A stretch of 64,000 bases of DNA, from the NCBI RefSeq assembly GCF_006438785.1, contig NZ_RCZB01000004.1, forward strand, positions 358,918 through 422,917, given 5' to 3'. Positions within the stretch are counted from its first letter, which is position 1, and every line of letters starts with the position of its first letter. Made by a program: the position numbers and the translations under genes. The notes below the pieces were generated by a model that was not told the origin of the DNA, searched no databases, and was given only the letters and a program-made list of their open reading frames with translations. Source of the DNA: Rhodanobacter glycinis. Its GTDB lineage: Bacteria; Pseudomonadota; Gammaproteobacteria; Xanthomonadales; Rhodanobacteraceae. Positions 48,714 to 58,415 of the stretch are shown here, piece after piece.

Positions 48714-49763
48714 GTGGACTTGGCAATCACCCATCCTGATCCACCAGCGCGCGTCGCGGCGTTGCCATTTCTGGCGGCCGACGTGGGCGGCACGTTTGCC
48801 CGCGTCGCGTTGATGCAGGCGCCCCATGACGAGGGACGCGAGCCCGAAGTGCTTGCCTATCGCAAGCTCGCCTGCGCGCAGTTCGACGGGCTGGCGGCGC
48901 TGTTGCAATCGTTCGTGGACAGCGACGCGGAGACCGGCGTGCGGCACTGCGTGCTTGCCTGCGCCGGCCACGTAAAGGACGACGAGGTGTTGAACGACAA
49001 CTCGCCCTGGCCAATCCATCTGTCGCAGCTGCGCCAGTCGATGGCGTTGGACCACGTTGCCGTCCTCAATGACTTCGAGGCATTGGGATACGCACTCGGC
49101 AACGGGCCGGCCAGTGGCTCCCGGCTGCTGTGCGGACCGGCTGCGCGAACCCAGGGTTCGGTGCTGGTGATCGGCCCCGGAACAGGCCTGGGCGCGGCCG
49201 TGCGCTTGCCCGCCTCGGCAGGCGGCCACGTGCTGGCGACCGAAGCCGGCCAGATGGATTTCGCACCCGGTTCGGTCCGCGAACGCGAGCTTCTCGCCTA
49301 CCTGGCGCCACACGGCGGCTACGTGGCGTATGAACGCATCGTCTCAGGTCCCGGCCTGCTGACTTCGTATGCGGCCCTGTGCGCCTTGCGAGGGGAAACG
49401 CCGAGGCTTGCAACGCCCGAGGAAGTCACCGCCGCGGCCGCGGCATGCAGTGACGCGCAGGCCGTGGAAGCCGTGCAGATCTTTTGCGCGTCGCTCGGAA
49501 GTTTCGCCGGGAGCCTGGCGATGACCTTCATGACCACCGGCGGTGTGTATCTGGCCGGTGGCTTCCTGCATTCCATGTTCGCGTTGCTCGAACACAGCGC
49601 GTTCGAAGAGCGGTTCCTGCACGGACGCAGCGTGCGCGCATTCCTTTCGCAGGTTCCGGTGTGGGTCACCGAACACGGGCGCCACGGCGTGCTCGGCGCG
49701 GCCCAGTGGTATCTCAGGCATGGCGTGCCCCAGGGGGCGCGGCAGGCATCAACCAAGAGGTAA
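48714..49763 (+). CDS. glk: Glucokinase (Glk family)
   Basis: 349 residues from the GTG at 48714, chosen for GGGGAGG 4-5 nt upstream and because it gives normal glucokinase length. LAADVGGTFARVAL is the phosphate-1 loop, LNDFEALGYAL the catalytic Asp region, and VIGPGTGLGAAVRL the second phosphate/adenosine motif. TTGGVYLAGGFL is also conserved. It phosphorylates glucose, and some members also glucosamine, with ATP. First gene of the operon, 5 nt before the TonB-dependent receptor gene. Confidence 0.88.
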   Translation: MDLAITHPDPPARVAALPFLAADVGGTFARVALMQAPHDEGREPEVLAYRKLACAQFDGLAALLQSFVDSDAETGVRHCVLACAGHVKDDEVLNDNSPWPIHLSQLRQSMALDHVAVLNDFEALGYALGNGPASGSRLLCGPAARTQGSVLVIGPGTGLGAAVRLPASAGGHVLATEAGQMDFAPGSVRERELLAYLAPHGGYVAYERIVSGPGLLTSYAALCALRGETPRLATPEEVTAAAAACSDAQAVEAVQIFCASLGSFAGSLAMTFMTTGGVYLAGGFLHSMFALLEHSAFEERFLHGRSVRAFLSQVPVWVTEHGRHGVLGAAQWYLRHGVPQGARQASTKR

Positions 49764-49768
49764 GGCAC

Positions 49769-52700
49769 ATGTCCACCCTACATCGCAGGCACCCCTTGTC
49801 ATTGGCCGTATCGATGTCCTTGTTGGCGGCGGTGGCGACATCGGCGGCGGCATCCCCGCGCACGGGCACGCCGGTGGATGCCGCCGGTCCGCAGACCGCC
49901 GCGCCGCAAGACGCGTCGGCAACGTCCTCGCCCGATGCAAGCAAAGTCGAGCCCAAGAAAAAGAGCGGCACGGCAGACAAGGACGCGAAGAATGCGGTTG
50001 CGTTGTCTGCCGTCAACGTCGTCGGCGTGCGCGCCTCGCAGATGCGCGCGATCGAACTGAAGCGCCAGGCGCCGAACATCCAGGACAGCATCACCGCCGA
50101 GAGCATCGGCCAGTTGCCCGACGTGACCATCACCGATGCGTTGCAACGCGTCACCGGCGTGCAGATCAACCGCGACGCAGGCGTGGGCACCACGGTCGAC
50201 GTGCGCGGCCTGCCCGAGGTCGGCACCATGCTGAACGGCGAAGCGTTCATCACCGCGGACCAGATCGACTCGCAACAGCCCGACTTCACCATGCTGCCAG
50301 CCACGCTGTTCCACGGCGTGGACGTGATCAAGTCGCCCACCGCCAGCACTACCGACGGCGGCATCAGTGGTGCGCTCGACCTGCATACGTATCGCCCGTG
50401 GGACCTGCCCAGCGGATTCACCTACAGCTACTCCGCCAATGGAGAGCGCGGGCGGACCAGCAGCAAATGGGGGCCCGAAGCAAACGGCCTCATCTCGTTC
50501 AACGACGACGGTCACTGGGGGCTGCTGGTTTCCGCCGACTACTCCGACACCACGCGATCCAACTCGAACGAGGGCCTCGACCAGTACGGCGTGGTGCTGA
50601 ACGGTGAGAACGCGGCCAGCGCGGGCGGCTACAACGGCTTCCTGACGCCGTGGAACGGTGCGCCGATTCCTTCGCAGATCGTGCAGAACCCCGACGGCAG
50701 CGTCGACGTCAATGGCGACGGCAAATCCAACGGCGTGTTCATGGGCAGCCAGAACATCGGCCTGTACGACATCACCACCCAGCGCAAACGCAAGTCGGGC
50801 AGCGCCTCGTTCCAGATGGACCTGGGCAGCGGATTCACCTTCACCAGCGACTACTTCTACGCGCAACAGAAGCAGTTCGACCGCAACGTCGGCATCCAGA
50901 TCAACTCCACCAACTGGCAGGGCGCGACTTACGTGCCGCTGCAGTCGCGCGATACCGGCCGTCCCGTGGCCGGCTCCTACGGCACGCCCGAGCCGGGCTG
51001 GGACGGCAGCCACCTGTACACCACCCAGGTCTACCAAAAGTGGCCGGGCGACGTGGAATCGTTCTCGCAGATCACCCGCAAGGATTCCACCGCGAAGAAC
51101 TTCAACGCCCAGCTGGATTTCGACGACGGCGGGCCCTTCACGGCAAGCATTCGCGGCATTCACGACACCGCGCGCCAGTCGAACGCGGAGACCGACATCA
51201 ACATCTCCAATTCCGATGGCGGCCTGTGGTCCAACGTGCTGATGGACGGCGTACCCGACTCCACCGTGCCGCCCGGCACCTACGTCTTTCCCGACCAGCT
51301 CGGCGGCAACCGCGTCTTCAACGCCAACGGCATGCCCCAGAACACGGTTCCGGTCACCGCCGACCTGCGTGGCCGCTACCTGACGGTCGGCTTGCCCTCG
51401 TCGCTGGCCAACCAGTTCGCCGACCCCAACGGCTGGACGATGAAGACGCTGGAGTCGTCCGGTGACTACGATCGCAAGGTCGCCCTCAACGTGCTTCGGC
51501 TCGATGGGCACTACGACTTCGGCAATGGCATCAAGCTGGATTTCGGCGCGCGCAACAGCATCCGCCATGCCGACAACATCGGCTACACGCTGGTCACGCC
51601 GGTGTACGCCGGCATGGGCGCCAGCGACCCGAACGGTTGCCTGGTTCGCTACGTCGGTGCCGATGTGGTGCTCAACAGCGGTTCGTGTACGGCAGGCAAC
51701 GATCAGGGCTATTTTCGTGCCGGCCCGATCTCGGCCTTGCAGATTCCGAACACGCCGGGGCCGCTGGCCGACAACTGGAAGAAGTACAGCAACCTGCTCG
51801 GCTCGGGGATCACCTTCTGGGCGATCGATCCGCATGCCATGGACAACCCCGAAGCCTACTGGAAATCGCTCTATCCCCAGACCCAGCGGCAGGGCGAGCC
51901 AGGCACCACCTGGGCGGTGGGCATCAAGGAGACGTCGGCCTACGTGCAGGCCAACTTCGACGGCAACCTCGGCAGCATGCCGTACAGCGCCAACGTCGGC
52001 TTGCGCGTGATCCGCACCAACCTTGGCGTCACCCAGCGCCTCAGCGGCGATCCGGGCGCCTACGGCACCGAGCCTGCCGATATCGGCGCCCAGGTCACCC
52101 AGCGCAGCTACAAGGACTATCTGCCGGCGGCCAACTTCGCGCTGGATCTCACCGACAGCCTGAAGTTTCGCCTCGGCTTCTCCAAGAACATGATGCCGCT
52201 TGACCTCAGCACCTGGGGCGGCGGGCTGCAGCTGAACTATTCGCTGGTGGAGACCCCGCAGGGCCCGTTGTTCCGCGTGGCGGCCGGCAGTTCCAGCGGC
52301 AACCCCAGCCTCGACCCGTGGCGCTCCAAGAACTACAACGCCTCGCTCGAGTACTACATCAACCCCACCAGCATGCTCAGCCTCGCGCTGTTCCGCATCA
52401 ACGTGCAGAGCTTCATCAAGAGCGGCAGCGTCATCGACTGCACGCTGCCGGACGAGGATGGCGTCGTACGCAATCATTGCGTCACCATCAGCGAGCCGAT
52501 CCAGGGCACCGGCAACAGCATCCACGGCATGGAGTTCGACTACCGCCAGGGCTTCACCTTCCTGCCCGGCATCCTGTCCAAGACCGGCATGGAGATCAAC
52601 GCCACCTACGCGCCGAGCGACTCCGGAGCCACCGATCTGGCCGGGCACAACATCCCGTTCCAGGACAATTCGACCAAGTCCGGCAACTTCATCCTGTGGT

Positions 52701-52984
52701 ACCAGGACGACCGCTTCCAGGCCCGCGTCGCCTACAACTACCGCTCGCGGCGCGCCGTGTCGGAGGACGTGGGCGGGATCAGCGGCATGGAAATGTACGA
52801 GGCGCCGCAGAAGTACCTGGACGCGTCGGTCTCGTACAAGATCGCCAAGTGGGCCGAAGTGTTCGTGGACGGCACCAACCTCACCAACGAGTACCAGAGG
52901 TATTACCTGGTGTGGCCCGACCAGCCGGCGCATTCGAACTTCTCCGAACGCATGTTCATGGTCGGCATCCGCGGTCAGTGGTGA
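49769..52984 (+). CDS. TonB-dependent receptor, probable oligosaccharide transporter
   Basis: 1071 residues. A signal peptide (about 1-29, ending ATSAAAS) is followed by a low-complexity linker and a plug domain: QDSITAESIGQLPDVTITDA, GVQINRDAGVGTTVDVRGLP. The remaining ~800 residues form a 22-strand-type beta-barrel ending in FMVGIRGQW with the aromatic outer-membrane sorting end. Size and plug sequence match xanthomonad carbohydrate TonB-dependent transporters. The glucokinase, permease, GH2 enzyme and LacI regulator next to it support sugar import. Confidence 0.92.
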   Translation: MSTLHRRHPLSLAVSMSLLAAVATSAAASPRTGTPVDAAGPQTAAPQDASATSSPDASKVEPKKKSGTADKDAKNAVALSAVNVVGVRASQMRAIELKRQAPNIQDSITAESIGQLPDVTITDALQRVTGVQINRDAGVGTTVDVRGLPEVGTMLNGEAFITADQIDSQQPDFTMLPATLFHGVDVIKSPTASTTDGGISGALDLHTYRPWDLPSGFTYSYSANGERGRTSSKWGPEANGLISFNDDGHWGLLVSADYSDTTRSNSNEGLDQYGVVLNGENAASAGGYNGFLTPWNGAPIPSQIVQNPDGSVDVNGDGKSNGVFMGSQNIGLYDITTQRKRKSGSASFQMDLGSGFTFTSDYFYAQQKQFDRNVGIQINSTNWQGATYVPLQSRDTGRPVAGSYGTPEPGWDGSHLYTTQVYQKWPGDVESFSQITRKDSTAKNFNAQLDFDDGGPFTASIRGIHDTARQSNAETDINISNSDGGLWSNVLMDGVPDSTVPPGTYVFPDQLGGNRVFNANGMPQNTVPVTADLRGRYLTVGLPSSLANQFADPNGWTMKTLESSGDYDRKVALNVLRLDGHYDFGNGIKLDFGARNSIRHADNIGYTLVTPVYAGMGASDPNGCLVRYVGADVVLNSGSCTAGNDQGYFRAGPISALQIPNTPGPLADNWKKYSNLLGSGITFWAIDPHAMDNPEAYWKSLYPQTQRQGEPGTTWAVGIKETSAYVQANFDGNLGSMPYSANVGLRVIRTNLGVTQRLSGDPGAYGTEPADIGAQVTQRSYKDYLPAANFALDLTDSLKFRLGFSKNMMPLDLSTWGGGLQLNYSLVETPQGPLFRVAAGSSSGNPSLDPWRSKNYNASLEYYINPTSMLSLALFRINVQSFIKSGSVIDCTLPDEDGVVRNHCVTISEPIQGTGNSIHGMEFDYRQGFTFLPGILSKTGMEINATYAPSDSGATDLAGHNIPFQDNSTKSGNFILWYQDDRFQARVAYNYRSRRAVSEDVGGISGMEMYEAPQKYLDASVSYKIAKWAEVFVDGTNLTNEYQRYYLVWPDQPAHSNFSERMFMVGIRGQW

Positions 52985-52997
52985 CGGAAAGGGGCTT

Positions 52998-53034
52998 GGA
53001 AGCCTGTCGCGTGCGACACGCGCGACAGGCTTCC
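52998..53034 (+). terminator. Intercistronic hairpin (attenuator-like)
   Basis: GGAAGCCTGTCGCG-tgcgacacg-CGCGACAGGCTTCC, a perfect 14-bp stem starting 14 nt after the receptor stop. No T-run follows, so it may stabilise the upstream mRNA or reduce read-through rather than fully terminate. Confidence 0.6.
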
Positions 53035-53181
53035 AGATGATCGCCTTCGCTTCCGCAGTTGCTTCGAGTCCGCCACGGGTCGAGGCTGATGCGTGCCGCG
53101 TACGCCAAGCGGCCTGCAGGCAGACTAGCCTCCACGCACTTCTCCCATTCGTTCCGACCGCGTCCTACGACGAAGGCTGAC

Positions 53182-54567
53182 ATGCAGGATCAAACCCGAC
53201 CATCCACGCGCGGCAGCAGCTTCCATCGCTCGATCGGCCTGTTCACCGGCACCGCGATCAACATGACCCAGATGTGCGGCATCGGGCCGTTCATCACCAT
53301 CCCGATCATGGTCGCCACCATGGGCGGGCCGCAGGCGGTGATCGGCTGGATCGTGGGCGCCATCCTGGCGATCGCCGACGGCATGGTCTGGGCGGAACTG
53401 GGCGCGGCCATGCCCGGCTCCGGCGGAACCTACGTCTACCTGCGCGAAGCCTTCCAATACCGCACCGGCAAGCTGATGCCGTTCCTGTTCATCTGGACGG
53501 TGCTGCTGACGATCCCCTTGCTGATGTCCACCGGCATCATCGGCATGGTCGAGTACCTGGGCTTCTTCTTCCCGCACCTGGGCTGGTGGCCGGTGCATCT
53601 GATCAGCCTGCTGGCGACGGCCCTCGTCACCTTGCTGCTGTACCGGCGGATCGAATCGATCCGCGTGATCACCATCGCGCTGTGGGTGATCATGCTGCTC
53701 TCGGTCGTCGGCGTGTCGGCGGCGGGCTTCTCGGACTTCCATTCCAGCTACGCCTTCAGCTATCCGGCCGGCGTGTTCGGCGGTCACTTCTTCGTGGGCC
53801 TCGGCGCGGGCCTGATCATCGGCATCTACGACTACCTCGGCTACTTCACCACCGCCTACATGGGTGACGAGCTGCGCGACCCGGGTCGCACCATGCCCGG
53901 CTCGATCATCATCTCGGTGGTCGCGATGATGTTCGTCTACCTCATCCTCAACATCAGCGTGCTCGGCGTGGCGCCGTGGCAGGAGATCGCCCACTCCACC
54001 TCGGTGGCGTCGCTGGTGGTGGAGCACAGCTGGGGCCACACGGCGGCCGCGGTGATGACCCTCCTGATCATCGTGACCGCGTTCGCCTCGGTGTTCGCCG
54101 GCCTGCTCGGCGGCTCGCGCGTGCCGTTCCAGGCGGCGCACGAAAAGGTGTTCCTGTCCGTGTTCGGCAAGCTGCATGCGAAGCACGGCTTTCCGCACGT
54201 GGCGCTGCTCACGATGGGCGTGCTGACGGCTGTCGGCACGTTCTTCGACCTGACCGAAGTCATCAACATGCTGCTGGCCGCGACCATCATCGTGCAGTTC
54301 ATCGCGCAGATCGCCGCGCTGGTGGTGCTGCGCCAACGCCAGCCCGGGCTGCATCGACCGTACCGGCAATGGCTGTATCCGGTGCCGTGCGTGATCGCGC
54401 TGGTGGGCTGGATCTACGTCTATGTTTCGGCGTCCACCTTGTCGCTGATCCTGTCCGGCATCTGGATCGTGGCCGGCCTGGTGGTGTTCGCGATCTGGGC
54501 GAAGGTCAACCGCTCCTGGCCGTTCGCGCCACTGGAAATCCGTGAAGCCTATCTTGAGAAGGACTGA
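53182..54567 (+). CDS. APC-superfamily permease
   Basis: 461 residues from the ATG at 53182 with about 12 hydrophobic helices. SIGLFTGTAINMTQMCGIGPF, ADGMVWAELGAAMPGSGGTYVYLREAF and LGGSRVPFQAAHEKVFL are characteristic of the amino acid-polyamine-organocation superfamily. Most members carry amino acids or amines; here it sits between a sugar receptor and a glycosidase, so an amino sugar such as glucosamine is a plausible substrate (inference). The GH2 gene starts 4 nt downstream. Confidence 0.88.
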   Translation: MQDQTRPSTRGSSFHRSIGLFTGTAINMTQMCGIGPFITIPIMVATMGGPQAVIGWIVGAILAIADGMVWAELGAAMPGSGGTYVYLREAFQYRTGKLMPFLFIWTVLLTIPLLMSTGIIGMVEYLGFFFPHLGWWPVHLISLLATALVTLLLYRRIESIRVITIALWVIMLLSVVGVSAAGFSDFHSSYAFSYPAGVFGGHFFVGLGAGLIIGIYDYLGYFTTAYMGDELRDPGRTMPGSIIISVVAMMFVYLILNISVLGVAPWQEIAHSTSVASLVVEHSWGHTAAAVMTLLIIVTAFASVFAGLLGGSRVPFQAAHEKVFLSVFGKLHAKHGFPHVALLTMGVLTAVGTFFDLTEVINMLLAATIIVQFIAQIAALVVLRQRQPGLHRPYRQWLYPVPCVIALVGWIYVYVSASTLSLILSGIWIVAGLVVFAIWAKVNRSWPFAPLEIREAYLEKD

Positions 54568-54571
54568 CGCC

Positions 54572-57310
54572 ATGCGCATCCTGGCCAAAACATTGTTCGT
54601 GACCATGACGGCGCTGGCGGCCGCGACGGTCGCTGCGCCCGCTCGCGCCGCCACCGCCTTCGCGCCCACGCGGGTGGACGGTGGCGCCGGCGCCACCACC
54701 GCCGTGGCCGGCTGGCAGATCCAGGCCAGCGACAAGGCGCAGGAAAGCGGCGCCAAGATTTCCAGCTCCGGCTATTCCACCCAAGGCTGGTACCCGGTCA
54801 GCGGCCGCGCCACGGTGATGGCGGGCTTGCTGGAAAACGGCGCGTACAAAGACGTGTTCTACAGCGACAACCTGCGCGCTGTGCAGGCGCCCGATGCCAG
54901 CGGCAGCCTGTTCGTGAACCCCTGGTGGTATCGAACCGAGTTCATCCTCGCCGAAAGTGCGCACGGACTGCACACCTTGCTGCGCACCAACGGCATGATC
55001 GCCAGCGCCGACGTGTGGGTGAACGGGCACCTGGTCGCCGACCACGCCACGGTTGCCGGCGCCTATCCCGTGCACGAGCTCGACGTGACGCCGTGGGTGC
55101 ACGCGGGCAGCAACATCCTCGCGCTGCGCGTGCACCCGGCCGACCCGCGACGCAGCCTGTCGATCGGCTGGGTCGACTGGAACCCCACGCCGCCGGACAA
55201 CAACATGGGCCCGTGGCGTGGCGTCGACATCGTGCAGAGCGGGCCGGTGCAGCTGCGCTTTGCGCACGTGACGCCGACGCTGTCGTTGCCCGATCTCGCG
55301 CACGCCGCGCTGACCGTGAAGGTGGAGGCACGCAACCTCGATGCGGTGGCGCACGAGGCGACCATCACCGGCGAGGTCGCCGGCGTTTCGTTGCAGCGGA
55401 CGATCCATCTCGCCGCCGGCAAAGCGCAGACCGTCGCGTTCACGCCGAAGACCGATCCGGCTCTCGAGCTCAGCCATCCGAACGTCTGGTGGCCCATCGG
55501 CATGGGCGCCCACCCGCTGTACTCGCTGCAACTGGCCGCCAGCGTCGATGGCGCGACCTCCGACAAAGCCGGCGCCACGTTCGGCATCCGCAGCGTCAGC
55601 TCGAAGCTGACGAAGCAGGGCTATCGCCAGTTCCTCGTCAACGGCATGCCGATCCTGATCCGCGGCGGCGGCTGGGCGCCGGACATGTTCCTGCGCGACG
55701 ATCCCGCACGGATGGAGGCCGAGTTCAGCTACGTCCGCAACCTCGGGCTCAACACCATCCGCAGCGAAGGCAAGCTGGAGAACGCACGCTTCTACGAGCT
55801 CGCCGACCGCGACGGCATCATGATCCTGGCCGGCTGGGAATGCTGCGACAAATGGGAGTCGGCGGCGAAGACCGGTGGCGCGCCGTGGGACGCCAATGAC
55901 CTGAAGGTGGCGCAGGCTTCGATGGCCAGCGAAGCGCGCCTGCTGCGCAACCATCCGTCCGTGATCGGCTTCCTGATCGGCAGCGACAACCCACCGCCGC
56001 CGCCCATCGCCAAGATGTACGTCGATACCTTGCACGTCGAGGACTGGCCGGCGCCGATCATCGCGGTGGCCACCGACAAGGGCACGGCCGAGACCGGTCT
56101 TTCCGGCATGAAGATGACCGGGCCCTACGCCTGGGTGCCGCCTTCCTACTGGTACGCCGACCAGCTGGGCGGTGCGTTCGGCTTCAATTCCGAAACCAGC
56201 GCGGGCGCCGACATCCCGCGGCTGGAAGACCTCACCCGCATGCTGTCGCCGCAGGAACAGGAAGCGCTGTGGAAGCACCCCGAGCTGCGCCAGTACCACG
56301 CCGCCGCGGACTGGTCGACCTTCGCCAGCATCGCGCCATTCGCCACGGCGCTGGCCAAGCGCTATGGCGCACCGAAGAGCCTCGCCGACTACGTGGCCAA
56401 GGCGCAGCTCGACAACTACGACAACACCCGCGCCCAGTTCGAGGCGTTCAACGCGCACCGGGATGCAGCCAACCCCTCGACCGGCGTGATCTACTGGATG
56501 CTCAACAACGCCTGGCCGTCGCTGCACTGGCATCTGTACGACTACTACATGAATCCGGCCGGCGCCTACTTCGGCGCGAAGAAGGCCAACGAGCCGGTGC
56601 ACATCCAGTACTCATACGACACGCGCGCGGTGGTGCTGGTCAACCAGACGCTCACCGACCAGCATGGCCTGCAGGCGCGCATCCGCGTGCGCAACCTGGA
56701 CGGCAGCGTGCGTTACGAGCAGCGCGTGCAGCACATCGACCTGGCCGGCAACGGCACGCGCCAAGTGGCGACACTGCCGGCGCCGGCCGGCCTGTCGCCG
56801 ACATACTTCGTCGAACTGGAGCTTGCCTCCGCCGATGCCCGCCCGCTCAGCCGCAACGTGTACTGGCTCTCCACCCAAGCGGACACGCTCGATTGGGCGC
56901 ATTCGAACTGGTACCTCACGCCGGTGACGCACTACGCGGACCTCACCGCGTTGCAGTCCCTGCCGACCGCGACCAGCGAGGTGCGCGCCACGCTGCAGCA
57001 CGCGGGGGCGCAGGACACGGTCAGCGTGACGCTGACGGTGCCCGCGTCGTCGAAGGCCGTGGCGCTGTTCCAGCACGTGTCGATCAGGCAATCCACCGAT
57101 GGCAAGCCGGTGCTGCCGATTCTGTGGAGCGACAACGACGTGACGCTGTGGCCCGGCGAATCGATTACCCTGACCGCGCGCTACGCGGGGCAGGCGAACG
57201 CAACGCCGGTCATCGAAGTGAGCGGATGGAACGCGCCCGCCCGCAGCGTTCCGCTGACCCTCCAGCAGGCTTCGCCGGACCGGGATGTTTCGCAGGGAAT
57301 GAGCCATTGA
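54572..57310 (+). CDS. GH2 glycoside hydrolase, exo-beta-D-glucosaminidase-like
   Basis: 912 residues from the ATG at 54572 (AAGGA upstream). A signal peptide (about 1-26, ending APARA) sends it to the periplasm or outside. The GH2 sandwich domain (WWYRTEFIL … ADVWVNGHLVADH … GPWRGVDIV) precedes a TIM barrel with GYRQFLVNGMPILIRGGGW. The acid/base position is Asp472 in IGSD and the nucleophile Glu541 in FNSETSAG. The Asp-type IGSD motif, instead of the Asn-Glu of other GH2, is the signature of CsxA-like exo-beta-D-glucosaminidases (GlcN release from chitosan oligomers). Substrate assignment is by motif only. Confidence 0.88.
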   Translation: MRILAKTLFVTMTALAAATVAAPARAATAFAPTRVDGGAGATTAVAGWQIQASDKAQESGAKISSSGYSTQGWYPVSGRATVMAGLLENGAYKDVFYSDNLRAVQAPDASGSLFVNPWWYRTEFILAESAHGLHTLLRTNGMIASADVWVNGHLVADHATVAGAYPVHELDVTPWVHAGSNILALRVHPADPRRSLSIGWVDWNPTPPDNNMGPWRGVDIVQSGPVQLRFAHVTPTLSLPDLAHAALTVKVEARNLDAVAHEATITGEVAGVSLQRTIHLAAGKAQTVAFTPKTDPALELSHPNVWWPIGMGAHPLYSLQLAASVDGATSDKAGATFGIRSVSSKLTKQGYRQFLVNGMPILIRGGGWAPDMFLRDDPARMEAEFSYVRNLGLNTIRSEGKLENARFYELADRDGIMILAGWECCDKWESAAKTGGAPWDANDLKVAQASMASEARLLRNHPSVIGFLIGSDNPPPPPIAKMYVDTLHVEDWPAPIIAVATDKGTAETGLSGMKMTGPYAWVPPSYWYADQLGGAFGFNSETSAGADIPRLEDLTRMLSPQEQEALWKHPELRQYHAAADWSTFASIAPFATALAKRYGAPKSLADYVAKAQLDNYDNTRAQFEAFNAHRDAANPSTGVIYWMLNNAWPSLHWHLYDYYMNPAGAYFGAKKANEPVHIQYSYDTRAVVLVNQTLTDQHGLQARIRVRNLDGSVRYEQRVQHIDLAGNGTRQVATLPAPAGLSPTYFVELELASADARPLSRNVYWLSTQADTLDWAHSNWYLTPVTHYADLTALQSLPTATSEVRATLQHAGAQDTVSVTLTVPASSKAVALFQHVSIRQSTDGKPVLPILWSDNDVTLWPGESITLTARYAGQANATPVIEVSGWNAPARSVPLTLQQASPDRDVSQGMSH

Positions 57311-57326
57311 ACAAGGACAGACCCGC

Positions 57327-58334
57327 ATGGCGCGCGTGACCATCACCGACGTCGCCCGTGCCGTCGGCACCTCGAAGAAGACCATCTCGCGGGTGCTAAA
57401 CAACGATCCGAACGTGAGCGCCGTCATGCGCCAGAGCGTGCTGGCCGCGATCGCGGAGCTCAACTACCGGCCGCTCACCTCGGCGCGCAGCCTGGCCACC
57501 AATCGCTCCTTCATGATCGGCCTGCTGTACGACAACCGCTCGCCCAGCTACATCATGGAAGTGCAGGCCGGCGTGCTGGAGGCGTGCGAGGCGCAGCACT
57601 ACAGCATGATGGTGCAGCCGCTGGTGTCCACCGCGGCGGACTTCGTCGAGCGGGTCGAGGACATCCTGTCGCGCCAGCGGCCCGACGGGCTGATCCTCAC
57701 CCCGCCGCTCACCGATCACCCGCAGCTGCTCGATTGCCTGCACCGGAACGGCGTGCCGTTCGCCTCGATCGCGCCGCGTCACCCCGAGGGTTGCATCGGC
57801 GTGATGCTGCGCGAGCGCGAAGCCGCCGCGGCGATGGTGGATCACCTGGTGGCACTGGGCCATCGGCGCATCGCGCACATTCTTGGCGACCCCGAACACG
57901 GCGCCGGCATCTGGCGCCTGGCCGGCTACCGCGACGGCCTCGCGTGCGCCGGACTGAAAGAAGACCCGGCGTACATGGTGCAGGGGCGGTTCTCCTTCGA
58001 GTCCGGCGTGGCGGCCATGCACCAGCTGCTGGCCTTGCCGCTGCGGCCGACCGCCGTCTTCGCCGGCGACGACGACATGGCCGTCGGTGCGATCTGGGCG
58101 GCCGCGGAGGCGGGCGTGTCGATCCCGCGCGACATCTCCATCTGCGGCTTCGACGACACGACGATCGCGACCCAGGTGTGGCCGCCGCTCACCACCGTCC
58201 ATCAACCGGTGCGCGAGATGGGTCGTCGCGCGACCGAGGAACTGCTGCGGCGCGTACTGAACAAGGGCGAGGCCACGATGGTCGAGGTCGATTACCAGAT
58301 GCGCATCCGCGCCTCGACGGCTCGCACCCCGTAG
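57327..58334 (+). CDS. LacI-family transcriptional regulator
   Basis: 335 residues. The N-terminal helix-turn-helix is VTITDVARAVGTSKKTISRVLNN with hinge LNYRPLTSARSLATNRS. The periplasmic-binding-like effector domain follows (IGLLYDNRSPSYIMEVQAGV … VFAGDDDMAVGAIWAA … ISICGFDDTTIATQVWPPLTTVHQP). It probably represses the operon until a sugar or its phosphate binds. Located 16 nt after the GH2 gene. Confidence 0.94.
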   Translation: MARVTITDVARAVGTSKKTISRVLNNDPNVSAVMRQSVLAAIAELNYRPLTSARSLATNRSFMIGLLYDNRSPSYIMEVQAGVLEACEAQHYSMMVQPLVSTAADFVERVEDILSRQRPDGLILTPPLTDHPQLLDCLHRNGVPFASIAPRHPEGCIGVMLREREAAAAMVDHLVALGHRRIAHILGDPEHGAGIWRLAGYRDGLACAGLKEDPAYMVQGRFSFESGVAAMHQLLALPLRPTAVFAGDDDMAVGAIWAAAEAGVSIPRDISICGFDDTTIATQVWPPLTTVHQPVREMGRRATEELLRRVLNKGEATMVEVDYQMRIRASTARTP

Positions 58335-58415
58335 CCCGCTTGCCCTGGCATCCGTGAGGTTCCGCCCGGGTATGCTGCTGCCCTATCCGTCACTGATCCA
58401 CAGGAGAGTGCCCGC

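Noticed and set aside
49799..52933. 1044-codon minus-strand open frame opposite the TonB-dependent receptor
   Set aside because: Low-complexity Val/Ala/Arg/His composition and no domain; shadow of the receptor gene.
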